In this document: piece after piece, positions 1-8,159 of the stretch
How positions within the stretch are numbered: position 1 is the stretch's first letter
How the letters are laid out: each line of letters begins with the position of its first letter
Made by a program: the position numbers and the translations under genes
Notes under the pieces: generated by a model
The model's input: only the letters and a program-made list of their open reading frames with translations
What the model was told of the DNA's origin: nothing
The model's database searches: none
Assembly: GCF_000265385.1 (NCBI RefSeq)
Contig: NC_018013.1
Coordinates: 3,392,501 to 3,456,500 of the forward strand
Origin: Aequorivita sublithincola DSM 14238
GTDB taxonomy: Bacteria > Bacteroidota > Bacteroidia > Flavobacteriales > Flavobacteriaceae
Length of the DNA: 64,000 bases
Direction of reading: 5' to 3'

Positions 1-579
1 TTAATTCGCATCGATGCATTTCGATTTACTGGAGCCGATAAGCATACTTTGCTCTGGGAGGCCCATTTAAAGTTGGACAAAAACAAAACCCAAAATCCGT
101 ATCCCGTTCTTTTTAAACCTAAGCAAATTACCTACGATATTCCTGAAATAAAATCTACAACGGTTATTGATGCATACGACCAGATTGAATTATTGGGCTT
201 TCCCTTACACTCAAGATTCAATCTTTTAGCTGCGCCCTTGCCCACGGATTTTAAGGCGAAAGATATGGTTGCATACGTAAATAGAAAAATAACAATCTGC
301 GGAAAGTTGGTAACCGCCAAAGGCACGCCGACAAAAGACAAACGCTTAATGCACTTCGGGACTTTTTACGATAGTGAGGGCGTATTTTTTGATACCGTAC
401 ACTTCCCGAATATTGCAGAAAAGTTTAGCATAAGCTCTGAAGGTATTTATGTGGTTCGCGGGAAAGTTGTGGACGATTTGGGATGTTTGGCGATTATTGT
501 AGATTACATACAACATTTAGAAATGATTCCAGATCCAAGATTTGAAGATGCGGATAAGAGTGTTAAGTTGATGGATTAA
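1..579 (+). CDS. DNA polymerase III alpha subunit (second DnaE-type copy), C-terminal part
   Basis: The reading frame is open from the first base, so the gene begins outside the window; 192 residues remain. The visible part starts in the helical region after the polymerase fingers (LIRIDAFRFTG) and continues into an OB-fold-like segment with ITICGKLVTAKGTPTKDK and MHFGTFYDSEGVFFDTVHFP. This is the C-terminal layout of the shorter DnaE copy found in many Flavobacteriia besides the replicative one, often linked to damage-tolerant synthesis. That functional link is family knowledge, not visible here. The gene ends 34 bases before the convergent TPR gene, with no obvious hairpin between them. Confidence 0.8.
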   Translation, partial: LIRIDAFRFTGADKHTLLWEAHLKLDKNKTQNPYPVLFKPKQITYDIPEIKSTTVIDAYDQIELLGFPLHSRFNLLAAPLPTDFKAKDMVAYVNRKITICGKLVTAKGTPTKDKRLMHFGTFYDSEGVFFDTVHFPNIAEKFSISSEGIYVVRGKVVDDLGCLAIIVDYIQHLEMIPDPRFEDADKSVKLMD

Positions 580-612
580 TAGATAATCTTTATTTAAAAT
601 TCTATAATAATA

Positions 613-2184
613 TTAATGATTAGACTTTTCTAAACTTAAAATTTGCTTACGAAGTTTATCCACATCTTTATTTTTTGAACTTTCCGGTAGACTTTCAACC
701 CTCTTGATATATATTAATCTTTCTGAGTATTTTTGTTTGGTTAATTCGAGAGTTAAATTAATCAAAGCTAAATTTTCTAAATATTCGTTGCCTACCCTCT
801 TAGCATTAATCATAGCTGTAGTGTAAAAGTCAATACCTAATTTCTTTTCGCCTTTTTTTAAATAAATTAGACCCAGTGTAGCTTGGAATGTTATCTGTGA
901 TTCCACTGATAAATTTTTTAAATCAATATTTTCTAGTTTAGAGGTGTATTTATCTAATAATTTTATGTCTTCTGAGGTTGCTATTGAATAAATTATATTA
1001 TTTAAAATAGTTGGATCATTAGGATTTGCTCTTAAACCAATTTGACAAATTTTAATAGCTAATTCTTTATTATTTAGTAAAGATCCCGCTATATATGATC
1101 CAAGAAGTATAGGACGTTTTGAATACGGCATATCCACAAACCAGTTCAGAGAATTAATTAATGCACTTTCCCAATCACCTGATCTGTATTGATCAATTGC
1201 GAATGCTTCAAATGGGTTTATGACATTAGTAAAATTAAAAGGATTAAATCTAATACGATTGTCATGTTTTGACATCCATTCAATTTGTGCCAAACTGTTA
1301 TCGTTAGGGTTTTTCAAAGCCTCATCTATATGAGTTTTAGCTTTTTTAAATGTTCCTGACATTAATTCTAATGTGCCTATAGAGCTATTCAATTCAGTTA
1401 AATCAAAATTAGAATAATTGAGATTTTTAATCATTCCTTGTCCATTTTTTATAAGCGGTGAATACCGATCCATCAAAGACGATGTAGCTATATGTGCTGA
1501 AATTAACCATGGATCATATTTAGTTCTGTCGGATTTCCTCAAATAGAATAAAGCTTTATCAAAACTTTCAATATGTACAAAGAATCGAACTGACGATCTA
1601 AGAACGAATCTGTTGTTAGGTGCTAAAAAAAGAGCAGTTAATATAGCTTGCTCTGCCTTTGCATCTTGTCCTTGCATTGCGTAAAGTCTCGCAAGTTCTA
1701 CATAGGGAATTGGATTATTTAACTGACCATGGATTTGAGCTTTAGTTTTACTTATTATTTTATGTATTGCTTTGTAATCGGTTAAATTTGTAAAATCTTC
1801 AACCGAGGATATTTTTTTTTCCAATAAACTATTTTTACTATTAGTTTTCGAGAAAAGCATCTCTCTTTTTGGATCCTCAATCAATTTTTTTGCTATATCA
1901 TTTAAAATATTTGATGAATTCTCACTATTATCAATAATAAATTGCGCAGCATCTTCGACATCAGTATTTTCGTGAAGTCTTGATACAAATGCTGAATTAA
2001 TTAAATCTGATGCGGTACCAATATTTTTTCTGTTGTTCCAATCCCGAATTTGTTGATCAATATTAAATTTGATTATGTTATTCGATTCCCAATTATTGCC
2101 TAATTCTCCCAGCTGAATTGTTCGTTTAAAATCCCGCCAATTGGGTATTACTCTTCTATCCTTTAATTGATATATTATAGCCAT
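613..2184 (-). CDS. TPR-like repeat protein coupled to a protein kinase
   Basis: A 523-residue soluble protein with no signal peptide. The middle and end look like a helical-repeat array of TPR type: IPYVELARLYAMQGQDAKAE followed by a second helix pair around LFLAPNN, and later IKICQIGLRANPNDPTILNN and LGLIYLKKGEKKLGIDFYTT. The N-terminal 130 residues match no family I know. Its ATG shares one base with the stop of the upstream kinase gene (TAATG), so the two are translationally coupled and probably act together; the repeats could be a substrate platform or regulator of the kinase. Position next to a restriction-modification gene suggests, but does not prove, a defence role. Confidence 0.7.
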   Translation of the reverse strand: MAIIYQLKDRRVIPNWRDFKRTIQLGELGNNWESNNIIKFNIDQQIRDWNNRKNIGTASDLINSAFVSRLHENTDVEDAAQFIIDNSENSSNILNDIAKKLIEDPKREMLFSKTNSKNSLLEKKISSVEDFTNLTDYKAIHKIISKTKAQIHGQLNNPIPYVELARLYAMQGQDAKAEQAILTALFLAPNNRFVLRSSVRFFVHIESFDKALFYLRKSDRTKYDPWLISAHIATSSLMDRYSPLIKNGQGMIKNLNYSNFDLTELNSSIGTLELMSGTFKKAKTHIDEALKNPNDNSLAQIEWMSKHDNRIRFNPFNFTNVINPFEAFAIDQYRSGDWESALINSLNWFVDMPYSKRPILLGSYIAGSLLNNKELAIKICQIGLRANPNDPTILNNIIYSIATSEDIKLLDKYTSKLENIDLKNLSVESQITFQATLGLIYLKKGEKKLGIDFYTTAMINAKRVGNEYLENLALINLTLELTKQKYSERLIYIKRVESLPESSKNKDVDKLRKQILSLEKSNH

Positions 2185-3281
2185 TATTTTACAAATTTAA
2201 GTTGCGCTTTTTTTGCGAGAATATCCAATTTTGAAATTAATCGTTGAAAATCATATTGATTCAATTTATTTCCACGTAATTCTTGATTCTTAGCGATCCG
2301 AATATTTGTTGGATGACCACGTAATTCTGGTATAGGGTGGCAACAGTATGTAATAATTTGTATTAATTCTCTACTTAATTCTTTATCATCTAAAGCAACC
2401 TCAAATTCTTTTAAAGATTTATAATACCCATTTATAAGGTAATCTTTAACATCTACGAAGGAACCTGTCCAAATATACCATCTAAAACTTTCTTCGATAT
2501 TTTTAGAAAGTAAAGATGTCATGCTTACACCAATAAAATAATATATAATCATGCTTCCGAACAAATACAGATCTGTTGATTTTACTCTCTCTTCCCAATC
2601 AGGATTACTATAGCCATAAAGAAATTCGGGCGGTGCATAAGAATTATCGCCAGTAAAATTACCACCTCTATCGTGTGGTGCTAAAATATCTTTACAGAGT
2701 GAACGACCTAAATCACCAATTTTAGAAACTAGGTTATCTTCATACAATAATACATTTGATGGCTTTAGATCTTGATGAGCTATATTTACTGAGTGCAGTT
2801 GTTTGATACCAATTGCGACATTATGCAACGATTTTAATTTCCAAGCTGTTTCTATATGCTTTGTAAAATTTATAAAACCTCGAAGATCATCTCCAGCTTT
2901 TTCAAAAATTAAATATGGAACATAGGGTATTGCAAAGCCCTCATTTTCGAAAGATGCTTCACCTTCATCAAGAATCAAAGAAACTTTACTCAATTTGTTA
3001 TTTTTACATCTCTGAAGTAAATCTACTTCAAATTTATATGCTGCTGTTTGTTCTTGAATAATATCTATAGCTTTCTTCCCTGGAGATAGTTCAAAAAATG
3101 CTTTAAAATTCAAAGCCTTTAAAAAAGCTTCATAGCCATCTTTCTCAACTAAATAGCAAACACTAAAGTAGCCACCAGAAGAACCAAGTTTTCTTTCCAA
3201 CTTTTTGGTTACTTTCCAACCATTTTTAAGTTCTTTACCAAGTAGAGCTTCAGCAGCAATTTCGAAATTTTGAGAATTCAT
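2184..3281 (-). CDS. Hanks-type Ser/Thr protein kinase
   Basis: A 365-residue soluble kinase. Visible motifs in order: glycine-rich loop KLGSSGGYFSV (about residue 31), ATP lysine in AFLKALNF (K55), helix-C glutamate in KFEVDLL (E85), catalytic loop HQDLKPSNVLLY (residues 169-180, so HRD is HQD), metal-binding DLG at 190-192 in place of DFG, APPE at 216-219, and the STDLYLFG helix-F aspartate. All residues needed for catalysis are present. There is no transmembrane segment and no PASTA or other sensor domain, unlike the usual PknB receptor kinases. It is the first gene of a two-gene unit with the TPR protein. Stand-alone kinases of this sort occur in phage-defence loci, for example Stk2 in Staphylococcus; a similar job here is inference. 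Confidence 0.85.
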   Translation of the reverse strand: MNSQNFEIAAEALLGKELKNGWKVTKKLERKLGSSGGYFSVCYLVEKDGYEAFLKALNFKAFFELSPGKKAIDIIQEQTAAYKFEVDLLQRCKNNKLSKVSLILDEGEASFENEGFAIPYVPYLIFEKAGDDLRGFINFTKHIETAWKLKSLHNVAIGIKQLHSVNIAHQDLKPSNVLLYEDNLVSKIGDLGRSLCKDILAPHDRGGNFTGDNSYAPPEFLYGYSNPDWEERVKSTDLYLFGSMIIYYFIGVSMTSLLSKNIEESFRWYIWTGSFVDVKDYLINGYYKSLKEFEVALDDKELSRELIQIITYCCHPIPELRGHPTNIRIAKNQELRGNKLNQYDFQRLISKLDILAKKAQLKFVK

Positions 3282-3468
3282 AATATTTTTCTTTAATTTG
3301 GTTTTGACATTTTCTTATACTTGCTCAGTCCATACGAATTTTAAGAATTCAAATAATCACCAAGTTAACAGACTATTTAAATTTTTGGGTCCACATCTGA
3401 TACGAGCCCTAATCTTTGGTATAAGATTTTAATTAATTAGAAGTTCACAATAAGCTACCGGATACGAT

Positions 3469-6400
3469 TCAATTCTTCTCCACAATCCTAATCTCCTCCT
3501 CTGTCAAACCATAAAGATCATAAACAATTTGGTCAATTTCCTTTTCTGTGCTCGCTATTTGCGTTTGTAGTTCTTGCGCTTTCTTTTTATTAACCTCAAA
3601 AAGTTCCATCCACTCAAACTCATCTTTTTTGGTTAGCTCGGGGATTTCAATAAAAGCATTTTCGCCAGCATCTTTTTTACGGTCGCGGTTTTCTTTTTTT
3701 ATGGCTTTGTTTAGTTCTTTAATGAAATCTCCGAAGGAGTGTTCGTGCCAATTTTGGAGTTTGCGAGTTAGATTTCTGTAGCCGTATTTATTCGAAACAT
3801 AGCTACTAAAATCATTTTTTATTTTCAAAAATAATTCTAAAGTTTTTTCTAATTTTCGAGATACTTCTATAAAAATTTCTTGTTCACTAAGAATTAAATG
3901 TTTGATATAAGTGTTACGAAGATTCGGCGAAGAAAAAAGTAAATATCCTCCAGACATACGTAATCCATCAAAAAAACATTCAAACATATAATTATAAAGC
4001 CTTGAATTAATCCAGCATAGAATATATTCAGGCAAAAAATTGAAGTTAAATGAATGGATGCAATTTGTGTTTATTGATGCATATATCCCTTCTCTATCAT
4101 AGAATGCTTCACATTTTAATCCAATTTTCGAAATTATAATTTTTGGTGAGGAATAGAGTTTATTTCGATTTTTGGAAATTTCGGAAGAATCAATTGGTAG
4201 GTATGGACTTAAATATTTACTTCCCTTATCTGTTAATTCCGAAATTCCCCACATATTTGAATATGGATCAATTGTTCCAGTATTTATTAGTTTGTAACCT
4301 TTTAAATTTTCTGAAATAAGTTTGGAATAATCGTCTGCCTCACCGGCAGTGGATGTGGCATTTATTTTTCCAGAAGTTTCAAGCCTCTCTGATTGATTAA
4401 TGATTTTCTCTGTAATTATTAATTTATCATTTAACAGGAAACCTAAGATATAATCCTCAAGTACATCTAATTTTTCAGAAGAAAATTCCGTTTTAATTAT
4501 TTGTTTACTTTCTTCTTCGAAGTGTCCAGTAATTACAATATATTTTTCCTTCAATTTATGTCTTAGAAAAGAAATTACTGGATACGTACTTGCGTCAGCA
4601 AATACTTTTTTGTCAGAATAATCAATTAAAGAACTTATCTCAAAATTTTTAACCAAAATTTCTCTCAAAGCTTTACCATAACTAGCAGATAAATATCTAT
4701 TTGGAGTTATAAAAGATAAAATTCCATTTTTACCTAATATATCCAATCCTTTTTCAAAGAAATAAATATATAAATCGACAGTCCCTTTCGCAATTTCAAA
4801 ATTCTTCTTTAGGAATGCATATTCCAGTTTAGAACTACTTTTCTTTAATTCATTTGCGCTTACATAAGGCGGATTCCCAATAACCACATCAAAACCACCA
4901 TTCGCAAAAATTTCAGCAAATTCATTTTCCCATTTAAAAGCCTTATTCCCGGCAACGGCCTTACTATCAATTAAACTATTGCCACATTTTATATTACTAC
5001 TTAAATCGTTTAGTTTTCGGCGCGGTTGCGCGGTGCGTAACCAAAGGGAAAGTTTTGCTATTTCTACACTTTCCTCATTTAAATCAACACCATAAATATT
5101 ATTTTCAAGTATCGTATTTTCAATATCTGGAAACTGGAATCCACCACCTAAAATTTTGGTTTTTAATTCATCTAAATAAGTATGTTCCTTAATTAGAAAA
5201 TCTAAGGCTTGATTTAAAAATGCGCCCGAACCACAAGCAGGATCGCAGATTGTAATTTTCAAAAGCCATTCACGGTAAACATCAAGCGTTTCCAAAAGTT
5301 GCTTTTTGGTATTTTGGTGTGTCCCTTTTTTTACTTCAAAATAATCTGCTTCCTTAAATCCTAATTCCACCTTCTTTTCTTCGCAGAGCTTCCCAACGGT
5401 ATTTTCAACTATGTATTTGGTAATGTATTTCGGCGTATAAAAAACACCATCTTTTTTCCGTTTACTGGTTCGCTTATCAAAATCGCCACCTTCAATTTCT
5501 GCATTTACGCTTTCAATTTCATTTAAGGAATTTTCAAAAATATGGCCGAGTATATTTACATCTACTTGGCTTTCAAAATCGTAATTGGATAGTTTAAGGG
5601 TATATTTATAAAGTAGATCATTATCAATTTCCAAGGCATCAAGAATGGCATCGGGTTTAAAGAGTCCGCCGTTGTAAGCGTAGATTTCTGCGCGCTTTTC
5701 CGTTCCTTTTCGACCAATATCCAGATAATTAAAATATTGCTTAAAAAGGTTGTATAAATCCCGTTCATCGCCAAAATCCCAATCGTCCTTCCACTTGCTC
5801 AATATTTGCAGCGTAGAGTTGGAGGGCAATAGGTTTCTATCTTCCGCAAAAAAGATAAATAGAAAACGGTCCAATAATTTTTGCGACTTTTGGAATAAGG
5901 TGAGTTTTACATTTTTTTCAAGCCGTGTAATTTCCAAGTGATCCTCCTTCTCGTCTCTGGACTGCGTAGGTGATGACAAGCTCGAACTACTATTTGCAAA
6001 TTTCTCTTTTACGGTTTTGGCATTTTTCTTTACCAAATCGCGATAGAGCTCACGTTTAAATATGGAATAATCCTTATAAAATGCTTTGGTAATTTCTTCT
6101 TCCTCCGCAATGGAAGCTTCCTTAATTTTTAAGGGTATGTTATTAAGAATGTTATCAAAGTGAAGACAGAGATATAATATTTCGAATCGCTTTTTGGAAA
6201 GCGTAAACAGGTCAAATTCCTCAAATTCGGTTGCATCATTTATATAAAAACGAAGTTTTTCAAAGTTTGAGGTAATTACATAAACGCAGCCTTTATGGTT
6301 TGCTTTATAGTCAAAAGCTTGTCGGCGTATGCTTTCCAAATCTTTTGTATTGGTGCCTTTAAGCTCAACAATGCCAATGGCAGCGCCATCTTTTAAAATA

Positions 6401-6669
6401 GCGCCATCTGCTTTTCGAGCGTTTTTTTCGTTCTTAAATTCTGTGGTAAGATTATAGTTGGGATTTGGAAAAAGCGTGTACCCAAAAATATTCACAAACA
6501 GCTCGCTTAAAAAAGTAGCCTGAAATTGTTCCTCCTTCGCGCTTTTTATATTTTCCTGTATGGTAGTATTCCAGAAATATTTTTGATATTTTTTATATGC
6601 TTTATCCACAGCTGCTGCATTGAGTAAAGCAAGCTGCGATTTAAGTACTGAATTTTGAAATAATGCCAT
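3469..6669 (-). CDS. Type IIG restriction-modification enzyme (Eco57I-like)
   Basis: A single 1066-residue polypeptide combining cleavage and adenine methylation. The N-terminus has a PD-(D/E)xK nuclease core: D88 in ARKADGAIL and E102/K104 in IGIVELKG. The methyltransferase has SAM motif I CDPACGSGAFL at about residue 476 and catalytic motif IV VIGNPPYVSA at about residue 600, typical of N6-adenine enzymes. The C-terminal third, with SLRLYNYMFECFF-like and IYDLYGL-type elements, matches TaqI/Eco57I target-recognition domains. All catalytic motifs are intact and the length is normal for the family. There is no separate specificity subunit. The gene stands alone, 187 bases from the kinase gene and in the same direction, so a shared defence island is plausible. 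Confidence 0.9.
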   Translation of the reverse strand: MALFQNSVLKSQLALLNAAAVDKAYKKYQKYFWNTTIQENIKSAKEEQFQATFLSELFVNIFGYTLFPNPNYNLTTEFKNEKNARKADGAILKDGAAIGIVELKGTNTKDLESIRRQAFDYKANHKGCVYVITSNFEKLRFYINDATEFEEFDLFTLSKKRFEILYLCLHFDNILNNIPLKIKEASIAEEEEITKAFYKDYSIFKRELYRDLVKKNAKTVKEKFANSSSSLSSPTQSRDEKEDHLEITRLEKNVKLTLFQKSQKLLDRFLFIFFAEDRNLLPSNSTLQILSKWKDDWDFGDERDLYNLFKQYFNYLDIGRKGTEKRAEIYAYNGGLFKPDAILDALEIDNDLLYKYTLKLSNYDFESQVDVNILGHIFENSLNEIESVNAEIEGGDFDKRTSKRKKDGVFYTPKYITKYIVENTVGKLCEEKKVELGFKEADYFEVKKGTHQNTKKQLLETLDVYREWLLKITICDPACGSGAFLNQALDFLIKEHTYLDELKTKILGGGFQFPDIENTILENNIYGVDLNEESVEIAKLSLWLRTAQPRRKLNDLSSNIKCGNSLIDSKAVAGNKAFKWENEFAEIFANGGFDVVIGNPPYVSANELKKSSSKLEYAFLKKNFEIAKGTVDLYIYFFEKGLDILGKNGILSFITPNRYLSASYGKALREILVKNFEISSLIDYSDKKVFADASTYPVISFLRHKLKEKYIVITGHFEEESKQIIKTEFSSEKLDVLEDYILGFLLNDKLIITEKIINQSERLETSGKINATSTAGEADDYSKLISENLKGYKLINTGTIDPYSNMWGISELTDKGSKYLSPYLPIDSSEISKNRNKLYSSPKIIISKIGLKCEAFYDREGIYASINTNCIHSFNFNFLPEYILCWINSRLYNYMFECFFDGLRMSGGYLLFSSPNLRNTYIKHLILSEQEIFIEVSRKLEKTLELFLKIKNDFSSYVSNKYGYRNLTRKLQNWHEHSFGDFIKELNKAIKKENRDRKKDAGENAFIEIPELTKKDEFEWMELFEVNKKKAQELQTQIASTEKEIDQIVYDLYGLTEEEIRIVEKN

Positions 6670-6776
6670 AGATGGTATAGAAAGTTACTGCTTTTCCAAA
6701 AATAGTAAAAGTAATTTGGCATTTCAGGTTTACTTATGCACAGAAGGTTAACAATTTTTTAATTTACCTATTGTTG

Positions 6777-8015
6777 TCAATCCTCGGCAAGCCTGAAAAT
6801 ATTTTCTTTTGAAATTTTCTTCGAAAGACCGCTTACAATTCTAGAAGTATCATAATTGTTTTTCTGCGGAATCAGATATCCCAAAATATCATTTATAGTA
6901 TTGCTCTGCTCTTCTTTAGCTATAAATCCATAACCTTCATAAATACCATTAACCATATAAACAAAAGCGTCCTCAGTTGCCGACCTGCCTTTCAATTTAT
7001 AAATGTAGCGTTCCTTTGTTTTCTCAAAAGCCTCCAATGCGCTCTGAAATCGCAAATTATATGTTTCAATAGTTTCTCCGCCAGAACAAACGCAATCGAG
7101 ATGCAATTTGGTAACTTTTGAACACTGACCTTTTACGCGCTCAATTCCGCAATGTTTTCTACAGAGATTATTTGATTTACAAAATCGAATCAATACTTTT
7201 TTGACAGATTCACGATTAAAATATTTTTCCGGTAAATTATTTTGAATTTCTTTTCGTGTTATTTGAAGTTTGAGAATTCCGTTTGCAGTTTTACCTGTGC
7301 TAATAATATAAGGCGCCGGATCCAGAACTTGTTGGGTATTATAAATTGGCTTTAAATTTTTTATATTTTCAGATTCTACAAGTTGCGCAATAATGTCTGA
7401 TCCGGTATATTCTACTTGAATATCTTCAACTTTAGTATAGTCAATGTTTGAGGCAATTGTCTGGCTAGAAAAATGACTTTGCAATCGCTTTCTAACGTTT
7501 TTTGCTTTTCCTACATAAATGACAGTCTCATTTTCATCCAAAAAGAAATAAACGCCAGACCTCATTTTAAAATTTGAAATCAATTCCTGTAACGGATTAT
7601 TTCTAAAAACCTTTTCAATTTTCTTAAACCCTTCTTTTTCTGAAATTGAATTTCGCATAAATTCAATCATATTGTGAGCAAATGTTTCACTTGATACTAT
7701 TGCGAGATTTTCTTCGGAAAAGATGGCTTCAAGTTCTTCCGGCTTTTTTGAGTGAAGAACAACTTTCGGATTGCAATTAAAATTATAGCCAATAGTTTTA
7801 AACTGATGTTTTAAAAGGTAGAACTGATTTCTATCTAAAAATACCAGTTGCCGTTCTTGAAAAATTTCAATCAATTCATCCGCAACATCGCAAAAAGGTG
7901 GCGATGATAACGACGCCAGTCTATCTAATCCACAGATTTTATAAACTTTATTCGGAATTGAAATCTCTGGTCTAATGGTAAAAAACCTACTTTCAAAATT
8001 ATTTTCAGCAACCAT
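6777..8015 (-). CDS. GIY-YIG nuclease protein with eroded DnaQ-like exonuclease domain
   Basis: 412 residues from the ATG at 8015; the frame is open to 8171 but that extension has no family-like sequence. The GIY-YIG domain at about residues 150-235 is clear: SGVYFFLDENETVIYVGKAK, arginines in NVRKRLQSHF, and a glutamate in VESENIKNLKP. Before it lies what aligns by eye to the second half of a DnaQ-type exonuclease: RPEISIPNKVYKICGLDRL recalls the usual NPExPIP...LTGI segment and LVFLDRNQFYLLKHQF recalls VAHNxxFDxxFL. The first catalytic DxE segment is missing and the FD aspartate has become tyrosine, so exonuclease activity is unlikely. A Cys-rich stretch (KHCGIERVKGQC) follows. It is divergent from the helicase. 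Confidence 0.8.
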   Translation of the reverse strand: MVAENNFESRFFTIRPEISIPNKVYKICGLDRLASLSSPPFCDVADELIEIFQERQLVFLDRNQFYLLKHQFKTIGYNFNCNPKVVLHSKKPEELEAIFSEENLAIVSSETFAHNMIEFMRNSISEKEGFKKIEKVFRNNPLQELISNFKMRSGVYFFLDENETVIYVGKAKNVRKRLQSHFSSQTIASNIDYTKVEDIQVEYTGSDIIAQLVESENIKNLKPIYNTQQVLDPAPYIISTGKTANGILKLQITRKEIQNNLPEKYFNRESVKKVLIRFCKSNNLCRKHCGIERVKGQCSKVTKLHLDCVCSGGETIETYNLRFQSALEAFEKTKERYIYKLKGRSATEDAFVYMVNGIYEGYGFIAKEEQSNTINDILGYLIPQKNNYDTSRIVSGLSKKISKENIFRLAED

Positions 8016-8159
8016 TATTTGAAATGGAATTTCCTGTTTCTTATTGATTTTAAAGGTCTGAATGTAGATAAATATCATACCCGTAAAAGTAGGAATAATT
8101 CCTTTAGTTGGAAATATTCCCAAACGCAATTTTATAGTTATCTTTACAAAAAAGCGAAA

